Source: Pseudomonas sp. 2FG | Lineage (GTDB): Bacteria > Pseudomonadota > Gammaproteobacteria > Pseudomonadales > Pseudomonadaceae | Assembly: GCF_005502935.1 (NCBI RefSeq) | Contig: NZ_SCMP01000012.1 | Location: forward strand, 1 to 64,000 | Length of the DNA: 64,000 nt | Direction: 5' to 3' | Shown: piece after piece, positions 56,296 through 64,000 of the stretch | Numbering within the stretch: position 1 is the first letter of the stretch | How the letters are laid out: each line of letters begins with the position of its first letter | Position numbers and translations under genes: made by a program | The notes under the pieces: model-generated | Databases searched by the model: none | The model's input: only the letters and a program-made list of their open reading frames with translations | Told to the model about the DNA's origin: nothing

Positions 56296-57351
56296 ATGGC
56301 CAAGCGCTTTAAAAAGCCGATTGCTCTGGATTTGTTCTGTGGTTCGGGGGCAGTGTCCCTGGGGCTCAAGCAAGCCGGCTTTGACGTCGTGGGGGCGGTC
56401 GATTTTGATGCCGGGGCCTGTCGTACCTATCGGGCGAACCATCCTGAGGTGCGTCTTTTACAAAAGGACATTCGGCTGGCTGATCCCAACGACTTCGCTG
56501 ACCTCGTCCCAGGTAAACTCGACCTGCTGGTGGTCTGCGCTCCGTGTCAACCATTCAGCAGCCAGAACCGCCACAAAAGCAAAGATGACGCCCGTAACAA
56601 CCTGGTCGAAGAGTCCAAAAAGTTCATCGAGCGCTTCAGCCCTTCGCTGGTTTTTCTGGAGAACGTTCCTGGGCTGGCGTCCACTGACATCTTTGGTGGT
56701 TTCACCACCTGGCTGAGGGAAGTAGCGGGTTACGACGTAGCCGAGCCTATGCGTGTGGACGCAGCTGAGTTAGGGGTTCCCCAGCGCCGCACACGCATGA
56801 TCCTGGTGGCTGCCAAAGGCGTTTCCCTTGCAGAGGCGACCAAAATAGCCCGTACGAGTAAGCGGACGGTCGGCCAAACCATCGGAAACCTTCCTGTTCC
56901 CCCCGTGGGGAGGGCCGACGCCGGTGCAGATGCGCTGCACTACGCTCGGAAGCACTCACCCCTGAACATCGAGCGTCTGCGGCACATACCAGTGGACGGT
57001 GGTGGCCGTGAGTCACTGCCTCCGCATCTGCAGCTCGCTTGCCACCGTAATGCAAAGAAGAGCTCCTTCTCGGATACTTACGGCCGGATGAAGTTGGGTG
57101 ATGTCGCGCCGACCCTCACCACCGGTTGTACTGACATAACCCGGGGCCGCTTCGCTCATCCCGTTCAGAACAGAGCCATTACGCTGCGTGAGGCTGCCCG
57201 GCTTCAATCTTTCCCGGATGAGTACATCTTCTGGGGTAACGCCAGCCAGGTGGCTACCCAAATCGGCAACGCTGTACCGCCAGAGATGATGCGTACCATT
57301 GCCCAAAGCCTGAAGGCCGCACTCAGGTCTGGTAAGTCCGAGGCTGTGTGA
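56296..57351 (+). CDS. C5-cytosine DNA methyltransferase
   Basis: 351 residues. All catalytic motifs are present in order: I DLFCGSGAVSLGL, IV VCAPCQPFSSQN with the nucleophile cysteine, VI FLENVPG, VIII QRRTRMIL, then the target-recognition region (about 190-285), IX REAARLQSFPD and X QIGNAVPPEM. Makes 5-methylcytosine. It overlaps vsr by four bases. The gene leads a four-gene unit; no classical restriction endonuclease follows, so the vsr, GHKL and receiver proteins may take that place. Confidence 0.95.
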   Translation: MAKRFKKPIALDLFCGSGAVSLGLKQAGFDVVGAVDFDAGACRTYRANHPEVRLLQKDIRLADPNDFADLVPGKLDLLVVCAPCQPFSSQNRHKSKDDARNNLVEESKKFIERFSPSLVFLENVPGLASTDIFGGFTTWLREVAGYDVAEPMRVDAAELGVPQRRTRMILVAAKGVSLAEATKIARTSKRTVGQTIGNLPVPPVGRADAGADALHYARKHSPLNIERLRHIPVDGGGRESLPPHLQLACHRNAKKSSFSDTYGRMKLGDVAPTLTTGCTDITRGRFAHPVQNRAITLREAARLQSFPDEYIFWGNASQVATQIGNAVPPEMMRTIAQSLKAALRSGKSEAV

Positions 57352-57809
57352 CCAACAACGCCTCATCTCGCCCCGCACCATCCTCCCCGATGGTGTCTGC
57401 GGCGATGAAGCGGGTTCGCAGCAAAAACACCGGCCCCGAGCTGGCTATTCGCAAAATTCTCTTCTCTTCCGGCCTTCGCTACAGGGTTCACTACAAACCC
57501 AGGGCAGTTGCCATCGGCCGGGCCAATATCGACATCGCTTTCCCAGGTATCAAGCTCGCTGTATTCATCGACGGTTGTTTTTGGCATGGTTGCCCGGATC
57601 ACGGTACGATTCCAAAAGCTAATGGGGAATGGTGGGCTGAAAAGCTCAGTAGCAACCAAGCCCGGGATGAGCGGGTAACAGCTGCACTCCGTGATGAGGG
57701 ATGGACAGTGCTCCGCTTCTGGACACACGAAACACCGGAGTGCATAGCGGTCGCTGTAATGCAGGTGCTAGAACTGCTAAAAAACCAAAAAGAACCAGCT
57801 ACTCCTTAA
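57348..57809 (+). CDS. vsr: Very short patch repair (Vsr) endonuclease
   Basis: 153 residues from a GTG that overlaps the methyltransferase stop. Motifs: MKRVRSKNTGPELAIRKILF, the catalytic aspartate in ANIDIAFPGIKLAVFIDGCF, and the zinc/active-site WHGCPDHG, plus RDERVTAALRDEGWTVLRFW. Vsr nicks next to T:G mismatches made by deamination of 5-methylcytosine, which is why it is paired with the methylase. In some defence loci the same fold acts as the restricting nuclease. Confidence 0.93.
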   Translation: MTNNASSRPAPSSPMVSAAMKRVRSKNTGPELAIRKILFSSGLRYRVHYKPRAVAIGRANIDIAFPGIKLAVFIDGCFWHGCPDHGTIPKANGEWWAEKLSSNQARDERVTAALRDEGWTVLRFWTHETPECIAVAVMQVLELLKNQKEPATP

Positions 57810-57825
57810 AGACCTAGGAGTCTTC

Positions 57826-60807
57826 ATGACACAGCTCAGGGTACGAGCTAGAGCCGTCGACATGCTCGGCCGGCAACAAATTGCGGGGATTCCCACCGCG
57901 ATCCACGAACTCTTCAAAAACGCACATGATGCCTACGCTGAACGGGTTGAAGTTGACTTCTTCCGGCGTAACCGTGTGCTCGTCCTTCGGGATGATGGCT
58001 ATGGGATGACCCGGGATGACGTCGAAAATCGTTGGCTAACGTTGGGTACTGAGTCCCGGGTAAATGCCAACCGCGAAAAAATTGAGAAAGAGAAAAAGGA
58101 AGAGTGGCGAGGCCCGAAGAACCTCCCGAAACGGGTCATCATGGGGGAAAAGGGTATCGGTCGTTTGGCCATTGCCGTTATAGCCCCCATCACCATTCTG
58201 ATGACTCGGGCCGTCCGTCCCGATGGCTTACAGGATCTTGTAGTCGCGCTGGTGCATTGGGGGCTTTTCGAGCAGCCTGGGCTGGATATCAGTGCCATCG
58301 ATATTCCCGTTGAAGAGTTCCCCGGCGGAACGTTGCCAACCCGAGAAGACATCGGCCGTTTAGTGGATCGGGTCGCCAACAACTTGAAAAGCCTTGAACC
58401 GGACATCGATCCGAATGCCTTTAAGCAACTTAATGATGATCTTGAACGAGCCCGGGCTATAGGGCCTGACAATCTGGACAAGGCCCTGAATAAGGATCGA
58501 GAAAATCCCTTGAGCCTGTCTGGGGAAGGCTATGGCACACATTTCATCGTGCTACCCGTGGCACCTGAGTTGGATGATGACATCGACGGCGGGGCGGACA
58601 AAGAGTCCTCCAAGTTGGAGCGGAATCTACTCGGCTTCTCCAACAGTATGGTTACGGATGAGCCTGTGATTAAGACCGAGTTCAGGGATCATCACCTCGG
58701 AGCTATTGAAGGCCGTATCGGACCTAAAAGTTTTTTTACGGTGGATGACTTCACGACAACTGACCAGCTTTTTGAGGGCGATTTTAATGAATTCGGTCAG
58801 TTTGTTGGCACAGTTACGATTTACGGAAAGCCAAGGCCATTTGTTTGCAACTGGGCTGATGGTAAGGGGCGACAAACCCGATGTGGGAAGTTTTCTTTCC
58901 GTTATGGATATGTTCAGGGTGATCAAAAAGAAACAGGTTTGTCCTCAAGTGATTGGACATCAATAATTGAAAAAACCAATAGGCTTGGCGGTGTTTATAT
59001 CTATAGGGATGGGATAAGGATATTGCCCTATGGAAATTCTGATTATGATTTCCTTGAGATAGAAAAGCGTAGGACAAAATCAGCCCAAGACTGGTTTTTT
59101 TCGTACAGACGAGGCTTTGGCTACGTATCTATTTCTCACGCTGAAAATGGTGCGTTAACTGAAAAAGCCGGGCGAGAGGGATTTCGAGAGAATCAGGCTT
59201 ATCGTGACTTTCGTGCCATATTGATAAATTTCTTCCAACAATTGGCTCTTGAGTTTTTCCGAAGAACGTCTCCTCAAGGAGATGACTATTGGGAGGGGAA
59301 AGAGACGTATGCCCTCCAGGCCGAACTGCTAAAGAAGCAGAAGAAAAAGGCTGATGCCCGTAGAGGTGTTCTTGAGGCTGAGTTGGAGCAGTTTTCCTCG
59401 CGATATGAGAGTGGTTTTTTTGAGTCGGAGTCGGAGAGAATCTCTGCGCATCTGGAGGAAAAGCTAGAGTGCTTTGTTACGGAGCTTGACCTCGGGGATT
59501 TTGCATCACGAATTCGATTGCTTGAATTGGATGTGCGGCAGCAATTCAAGACGCTCTTTAATACAACGATAATTCTGTTGCCTCGTGGATTAGCACTTAA
59601 CGGGAGTTTGAAAAAACAATGGCCTGTTTATGAGCAGATGTCTGCTCAGATACGGGGCTCGGTGCTAGAGCCACTCCGTCAGCGGATTGATGATGAGCTG
59701 CGTCAAGCAACTGAAGGGCGAATCGGAGATGTTGAACGTCGGGCGGTGGCGCTACAGGATATCGAGCGTGAGCGCGACTCTACAGTTAAAGAACTTATAG
59801 GTCTGCGTCGTGAGACCTCTCAAGCGTCTGACGAGATGCAGAAGTCTCTGAGGGAGGTACTTCAAGAAGAGTTTTCCAAACTTCGTGCCGATATCGAAGC
59901 GCTTGTTGCTGAATTCACTAAGCGTTCGGCAGAGAAGCCGGAAGAGCTTGATCATGTTAGGCATGAAATCGAACAGCGGATTGCCGAGCTGCGTCAGCGA
60001 GAGGCTGAGCTTTTCGATTCTTTCAAGCGGCAGATGATTGAGCTAGCTGAAGGGGTGAGGAGTCGGGAGACAATGGATGATCGATTTTCCGCTCTGGAGT
60101 CCCGAAACCAGATCCTTGAAGAGCAGATAGAGTTCTATTCTGATTTTGCTCAAATGGGAATGTCCGTCGGTATTCTTCAACATGAGTTCGAGAGCGCAGC
60201 TCGAGGTATTCGTGCGGCCATGGCTGAATTGAAACCTTGGGCAGATAGAAATCCTCCCCTTGCCTCCATAAATATAAAGCTACGTGAGCATATTGAACAC
60301 CTTGATGGCTATTTGAAGGTGCTCGATCCCCTTGGCCGAAGAATGCATAGGTCCACTATTGAAGTATCGGGCGATGAGATTCTTAACGTTCTGCGTAGGG
60401 TGTTCAATGAACCACTTGAGTCGTCGTCTATAAAGCTGGAACCGACATATGCCTTCCGAGGTTTGATCGTGAGGTGTAAGTCATCAGCTCTGCTGGGCGC
60501 ATTCATTAATATTGTGGATAACGCCATTTACTGGCTTAACAGTCGTGCTGAAGATGAAAAGAAAATAATTTTTGACGCCGATGATAAAGGATTCCTGATA
60601 TCGAATAGCGGCCCAGGAATAGAGGAGAGGATGCGCAATCGCATATTCGACTTCGGTGAAACCCAGAAGCCTGGTGGCCGGGGCATGGGGCTGGCGATTA
60701 GCCGAGAAACATTGCGGCGCGAAGGGTTCGATATCGAACTGGTTAAAGCTGGGCTGGATGTGAGTCCGCAATTTCGGATTTCGCCCATGGATGAGCAAGG
60801 GGAGTAA
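57826..60807 (+). CDS. Dual-GHKL ATPase, MORC-like N-terminus and histidine-kinase-like C-terminus
   Basis: 993 residues, ATG after AGGAG. N-terminal GHKL ATPase: E28 and N32 in HELFKNAHDAY, DDGYGM at 56-61, MGEKGIGR at 106-113, as in MutL/MORC-type proteins. Residues about 500-780 are a long coiled coil. LQHEFES near 785 puts H786 where a phospho-acceptor histidine would lie. A second GHKL ATPase follows: N-box INIVDNAIYWL (N895, N899), G1 NSGPGIE, G2 GGRGMGLAI. The pair of ATPases in one chain and the receiver protein two bases downstream point to signalling by phosphotransfer with clamp-like DNA sensing. Base composition is visibly AT-richer than the genes upstream. Confidence 0.85.
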   Translation: MTQLRVRARAVDMLGRQQIAGIPTAIHELFKNAHDAYAERVEVDFFRRNRVLVLRDDGYGMTRDDVENRWLTLGTESRVNANREKIEKEKKEEWRGPKNLPKRVIMGEKGIGRLAIAVIAPITILMTRAVRPDGLQDLVVALVHWGLFEQPGLDISAIDIPVEEFPGGTLPTREDIGRLVDRVANNLKSLEPDIDPNAFKQLNDDLERARAIGPDNLDKALNKDRENPLSLSGEGYGTHFIVLPVAPELDDDIDGGADKESSKLERNLLGFSNSMVTDEPVIKTEFRDHHLGAIEGRIGPKSFFTVDDFTTTDQLFEGDFNEFGQFVGTVTIYGKPRPFVCNWADGKGRQTRCGKFSFRYGYVQGDQKETGLSSSDWTSIIEKTNRLGGVYIYRDGIRILPYGNSDYDFLEIEKRRTKSAQDWFFSYRRGFGYVSISHAENGALTEKAGREGFRENQAYRDFRAILINFFQQLALEFFRRTSPQGDDYWEGKETYALQAELLKKQKKKADARRGVLEAELEQFSSRYESGFFESESERISAHLEEKLECFVTELDLGDFASRIRLLELDVRQQFKTLFNTTIILLPRGLALNGSLKKQWPVYEQMSAQIRGSVLEPLRQRIDDELRQATEGRIGDVERRAVALQDIERERDSTVKELIGLRRETSQASDEMQKSLREVLQEEFSKLRADIEALVAEFTKRSAEKPEELDHVRHEIEQRIAELRQREAELFDSFKRQMIELAEGVRSRETMDDRFSALESRNQILEEQIEFYSDFAQMGMSVGILQHEFESAARGIRAAMAELKPWADRNPPLASINIKLREHIEHLDGYLKVLDPLGRRMHRSTIEVSGDEILNVLRRVFNEPLESSSIKLEPTYAFRGLIVRCKSSALLGAFINIVDNAIYWLNSRAEDEKKIIFDADDKGFLISNSGPGIEERMRNRIFDFGETQKPGGRGMGLAISRETLRREGFDIELVKAGLDVSPQFRISPMDEQGE

Positions 60808-60809
60808 GA

Positions 60810-62540
60810 ATGAGTAGTTCTCAGCAAGTAGTAGCTCAAACTCCACAAGAAAGCTGGCTCTACCACATGCAGCGAGCTGTTAGGAGTTTTATTAAAACTG
60901 CTGTGGTCATTGATAATGAACCGTGGGTGGATTTGAAAGGGGCGCATGAGCAAGAGCTCACCGCATTCCCGGCGGAAGATTCGGGTCTCGGTGATGCTGT
61001 TGGTCCTCTAATTTCTCCCGCGCCTGAAGGTAAAGTGGATGTTGGATTAAATTTTCTGGATATCAGAAAAGTATCAGATACCTTTGCTGAGCAAGGGGTT
61101 GCTTGCGCATTCGTATTGCCTGAAGATAAAGATACTGAGATTAACCGAATAAAGTATCGAGTTGTTTGTGCTGCTAAGTCTGCCGATGTCGTCGTTATTG
61201 ATTGGTATTTGCGCCCAAAAAACTCTTCTTTGACGCTTCAGCTCTTGAGGGAAATTGCAGAGTCTGATTCAAGTGAAAATGGAAGGATGCGATTAATCTG
61301 TATTTATACAGGGGAGCCGCTTGATAAAGCCATTTTGGATCAGGCTAAGGAGCAGCTCGCAATCAATGGCGTTGTTTTTGAGGATGCTGATGGGATTGCG
61401 CACTTTCCTTTTTGTTCAAAAAGCAGTCACTGCTTGATTGCTCTTGCGAACAAAGACGAAACTAAAGCTGATGTGTTGCCTGGCAGGCTTATTGACTTGT
61501 TCTCTCATCTTGCGGATGGGTTAATTCCCGCCTTTGCTTTGGCCGCAATTGGTGCCATCAGAAAAAACACTCATCATATGCTAACCCGATTTAGTAGCTC
61601 CCTTGATTCCGCTTATATTGCTAATAGGTTGATTACGAATCCTCCGGGGGATGTTGCAGAGTTAATGCGAGAGCTCCTTGTTGCAGAGTGTGACAACGCT
61701 CTTGGCCTTGACAGTGTTGCTGATGATTATCTGGAGCGAGAGTCGATATCTAAATGGCTTGATGTGAAGGAAACAGAATTTTCTCCGACTCAATATAAAG
61801 GTAAAGTGAATGGAGCGAATCAGAATATAGATATTAATAAAGCGTTTGTTAATGAGCTCTTATGTTCAGGTGTCGGGGATAGAGAATTTACGGATGGTGC
61901 GGGAAGAAAAATAGAGTTTTCTGAGTTTTCAAGGAATAAGGTCTCTGAAGTTTTGGCAGGAGGGCAGGCTCATGCACGTATTGCTGAAAATGAGTTCTCT
62001 CGTTTGGTTGCGTTTCGTAGGGAGGCTTTTGGTTCCTCGACATCTCTACTTAATCCAAGTTGGAGACCATCTTTAACAACTGGAACGGTGCTCAGATTCT
62101 TGGATGGGGAAAATACTCGATATTTGATGTGCTTTACACCGGCTTGTGATGCTTTGCGAATAGAAGAGCCCAGGCCTTTTGTTTTTCTGGAGGGTAGGGA
62201 GTGTACCAAGCCATACAACTTGGTGGTGAAGGAGGACGACGGTCGTTCAGTTGGTCTGTATTTTGATAAAAAATATCCTAGTGTTCTTACTTTCTTATTT
62301 TCAGCTGACCAGGAAACGCAGCGTGTGAGAGGCATTAAAAAAGCCTTCGAGGGTGATGGAGTTAACTTTGTTTTTAACTCTGCAGGAGAACTGTCTAAGG
62401 AATTTACATGGCTTGGCGAAATTCGTTACAGCCGAGCGGCGAGTGAAATGGCAAGTCTTGCCAATGTTTGGATGCGAATCGGGATAGTTGATTCTGAGTA
62501 TCTGCGTTTGGCTGGTAAAGGGCGTTTTGACTTTGGCTAA
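60810..62540 (+). CDS. Receiver-like protein with large unrecognised C-terminus
   Basis: 576 residues, start two bases after the GHKL gene with GGGGAG. The N-terminal part resembles a response-regulator receiver: AVVIDNE (acidic pocket D35, E37), VVVIDWYLRP with D131 as candidate phosphorylation site, and LICIYTGEP at the switch strand. About 55 extra residues lie between the pocket and D131, so the domain has an insertion. Residues 230-576 show no family I recognise and end GRFDFG. It is AT-rich. It may be the effector or the adaptor of the module. Confidence 0.72.
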   Translation: MSSSQQVVAQTPQESWLYHMQRAVRSFIKTAVVIDNEPWVDLKGAHEQELTAFPAEDSGLGDAVGPLISPAPEGKVDVGLNFLDIRKVSDTFAEQGVACAFVLPEDKDTEINRIKYRVVCAAKSADVVVIDWYLRPKNSSLTLQLLREIAESDSSENGRMRLICIYTGEPLDKAILDQAKEQLAINGVVFEDADGIAHFPFCSKSSHCLIALANKDETKADVLPGRLIDLFSHLADGLIPAFALAAIGAIRKNTHHMLTRFSSSLDSAYIANRLITNPPGDVAELMRELLVAECDNALGLDSVADDYLERESISKWLDVKETEFSPTQYKGKVNGANQNIDINKAFVNELLCSGVGDREFTDGAGRKIEFSEFSRNKVSEVLAGGQAHARIAENEFSRLVAFRREAFGSSTSLLNPSWRPSLTTGTVLRFLDGENTRYLMCFTPACDALRIEEPRPFVFLEGRECTKPYNLVVKEDDGRSVGLYFDKKYPSVLTFLFSADQETQRVRGIKKAFEGDGVNFVFNSAGELSKEFTWLGEIRYSRAASEMASLANVWMRIGIVDSEYLRLAGKGRFDFG

Positions 62541-62546
62541 ATTTGA

Positions 62547-62582
62547 AAGGGGACCCTATCTGTGTAGGGTCCCCTTATTTTT
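62547..62582 (+). terminator. Terminator of the methyltransferase-GHKL module
   Basis: 12-bp stem AAGGGGACCCTA/TAGGGTCCCCTT with a 6-base loop, then TATTTTTATA, seven bases after the receiver gene stop. Confidence 0.93.
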
Positions 62583-62913
62583 ATATCCTTCTGCGGGCAT
62601 ACCATCGCCTAGTCACCTCCTTGCTGATCGCTATCCCGCGTTTTGACGGGTCAAGTTTCGGTTGGCTGCATCGTAGTCTGGGCTGGTCTGGCCCATCTTA
62701 GGTGCGGCTTCGCCGCTGGCGATCCACCAGCGGTATTGGAGTAGGGGTTATTACGCTCTTTTAACTCAATCCTACTGACTCGAGCCTCTTTGCTGCAAGG
62801 CACTGTTTTCCATCGATTCGACCCAGTCGAGGTTTTCCTGAACAAGCTGATCTATGCCTGCCATAGATGCAGTGGTTCTAACACGACTCTAATCTGCACA
62901 TTTTCGATTAGTA
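62583..62913. other. Right-end gap before the integrase genes
   Basis: About 330 bases. On the minus strand a 30-codon frame MAGIDQLVQENLDWVESMEN to about 62774 is possible but has no clear ribosome site. Nothing else is recognised; an old element end is possible. Confidence 0.35.
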
Positions 62914-63324
62914 CTACAGTGTGTTTTCTGTCCTATCGACAACGGTCAGAGACGCTAAATGTTGTCCAAGAACATGCCAAGATTCAGCCGTCTCTCGGGA
63001 ATAGCTGTGTCTTTGGTAAATGCACTTAACCTTATTTTCTTCGGTGTGGTTAAGGTATCGCTCGGCAATTTCGGGTAGTACTCCTAGTGCCGTCATCATT
63101 GTGGCGCCAGTCCTGCGTAGGTCGTATGGCGTCCATTTACCGCCCAGGAGCAGCAGGGCCTGCGCTTTGGCGCTTCTGTTGCTCATGATCCCTTTGCCAG
63201 GTTCCTGCTGGCGATCGCCGAGCTGTTTAGTAACGGTCTTGGAGCAAACAGGGCCTGAGTCGTCCGTATTCGGATAGCACCAAGTGGATTTTCCATTTAT
63301 CTGCTTGAGACGGTTGTCCGTCAC
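62914..63324 (-). pseudogene. C-terminal fragment of a second tyrosine integrase
   Basis: The 136-residue frame holds only the catalytic end: KWTPYDLRRTGATMMTALG with the H-position replaced by Y, ERYLNHTEENKV, and the tyrosine region YQRHSYSRETAESW. N-terminal arm-binding and core domains and the first catalytic arginine are missing. It abuts the end of the other integrase gene directly. The tyrosine in the HxxR box (YDLRR instead of HDLRR) may itself abolish activity. Confidence 0.8.
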
Positions 63325-64000
63325 CTTCTGACCTCTAGAAGCAGTGGCACGACGTTACTGGAATTCAGGATCGCCTCGACGCGCTCACCCAATAGCCTCC
63401 AGGCTTCGGTTTTCTCTTTTGCATAGTCGTGGTGCAGATAGTGCCGGCGCACCTTGGAACCGCCCAGTAGGTGGTTCTGGCAGCGGTCGATGATCTCCAG
63501 GGTGACACCCAGCTCCTGCATCATCGTCGCGCCAGTGCGACGTAGATCGTGCGGTGTCCACTCTCCCTTTGCGCCTTTGCCCAGTACAAGCGAGTCGTCA
63601 TGATGGCGGCCAGTTAGGGGCTTGCTGCGATTTTTGAAGCAGCACTGTCGATCGCCTATAAGTTTGCTCACGGTCTTGGTGTCGACGTGGCTGCGCTCGT
63701 CCTTGCCAGGGAAACAGAAGGCTGTGTGCCCGGTTTCTGCGTGCAGCCGTTTGAATTGCGCCAGCGCGAACGGTGAGAGGAAAACGTGGTGGTCCTGGCG
63801 CTTGCCCTTATGCCCCTTGGTCGCTTCAGCCGGGATAAACCAGGTGCCTTTGTCCAGGTCCACATGGCGCCACTCGGCTTTGAGCAGTTCGCCGATGCGA
63901 CAGAGGGTGCTCAGGCAGATCCACACGGCGCACTGTACGCGCGGGTTGACCGGACGGATGCCGGAGTATTTCTGGCCGGCGGGCAGGGCGTCATAGTCGC
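63321..64000 (-). CDS. Tyrosine-type site-specific integrase (partial, continues past the right edge)
   Basis: At least 225 residues of the catalytic part. First arginine in TLCRIGELLKAEW, lysine-bearing KGHKGKRQDHHVFLSP, box HDLRRTGATMMQELG, and the active tyrosine in RRHYLHHDYAKEKTEAW. The frame remains open to the last base, so the N-terminal part lies outside. Orientation (reading inward from the right) is usual for an integrase near one att end. The NHLLGGSK in place of the usual NH-x-x-G is mildly unusual. Confidence 0.92.
   Translation of the reverse strand, partial: DYDALPAGQKYSGIRPVNPRVQCAVWICLSTLCRIGELLKAEWRHVDLDKGTWFIPAEATKGHKGKRQDHHVFLSPFALAQFKRLHAETGHTAFCFPGKDERSHVDTKTVSKLIGDRQCCFKNRSKPLTGRHHDDSLVLGKGAKGEWTPHDLRRTGATMMQELGVTLEIIDRCQNHLLGGSKVRRHYLHHDYAKEKTEAWRLLGERVEAILNSSNVVPLLLEVRR

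Larger units (their letters stand above)
11462..64000. mobile_element. Genomic island inserted at tRNA-Pro(GGG), right end outside the window
   Basis: From the tRNA-Pro 3' end the gene content changes from conserved core to accessory: IS30 remnant, AlpA regulator, Gp2-type replication protein, three defence modules, RDF-like, YqaJ, DUF932, and inward-reading tyrosine integrase genes at the right edge. The left boundary is inferred from content and the tRNA. The matching direct repeat of the tRNA end should lie past 64000 and cannot be checked. No relaxase, coupling protein or type IV secretion genes are visible, so if it moves it probably does so as a mobilised or non-conjugative element, unless such genes lie outside. 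Confidence 0.75.

Noticed and set aside
62774..62864. 30-codon minus-strand gene near the integrases
   Set aside because: No ribosome site and no family match; mentioned only in the gap entry.
11462..64000. Conjugative element (ICE)
   Set aside because: No relaxase, coupling protein, pilus or VirB-type genes were found in the visible part.

Overview
The window is from a Pseudomonas-type gammaproteobacterium. The chromosomal part carries the conserved block thrS-infC-rpmI-rplT-pheS-pheT-ihfA-merR-like-tRNA-Pro. infC has the non-standard ATT start, and every protein in the block reads like a Pseudomonas orthologue. The species cannot be fixed from sequence alone.

Layout. (1) 1-3600 is core chromosome: the end of a class III aminotransferase, a Tat-exported intradiol dioxygenase, a C39-type cysteine-peptidase lipoprotein and a gamma-glutamylputrescine-oxidase-like flavoprotein. 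(2) 3663-3814 is a tRNA-Val(GAC) gene with a consensus promoter and a terminator. (3) 4006-11292 is the translation block thrS to the MerR-like gene. (4) 11385-11461 is tRNA-Pro(GGG). Everything after it looks like a genomic island inserted at this tRNA and running past the right edge, where a tyrosine integrase reads inward. Left-end island genes (12.0-17.4 kb) are a coiled-coil/low-complexity protein, a double winged-helix protein, an AlpA-type regulator, an inovirus Gp2/HUH-like replication protein and a CoiA-like protein. I see no conjugation genes.

The island carries three defence-type cargo modules. Module A (17.7-45.2 kb) has a BrxR/CapW-like WYL regulator with a palindrome just upstream. 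After it comes one long co-directional array: SNF2-type helicase, 1651-residue adenine methyltransferase, SLATT two-TM protein, CD-NTase (SMODS), DUF262/DUF1524 nuclease, 2112-residue DUF1998 helicase with a C-terminal nuclease-like domain, RelE-UvrD fusion, second SNF2 helicase (DrmD-like) and an Hsp70/actin-fold ATPase. The parts resemble DISARM and Druantia, but the set as a whole is not one I recognise. A CBASS-like SLATT+cyclase pair sits inside it. The second SNF2 gene is split by a 1066-bp IS30-family element; removing the IS restores a continuous 1041-residue frame, so the array may be inactive here. Module B (46.0-49.8 kb) is an ABC-three-component (ABC-3C) operon: a DUF4297-like nuclease effector, a middle component and a DUF3732-like ATPase. 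Module C (56.3-62.5 kb) is a cytosine methyltransferase, a Vsr nickase, a protein with two GHKL ATPase domains and a candidate phospho-acceptor histidine, and a protein with a receiver-like domain. It looks like a two-component signalling pair attached to a modification module.

Between modules B and C lies a block of island backbone genes on the minus strand: XRE regulator (plus strand), recombination-directionality-factor-like protein, YqaJ recombinase/nuclease, DUF932, and pairs of small membrane and zinc-ribbon/glycine-zipper proteins. Several have their own terminator. A fragment of the small membrane gene lies left of module B and a full copy right of it, which suggests that B was dropped into that backbone. 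The right end holds a truncated integrase copy abutting the intact one, so more than one element has probably used this site.
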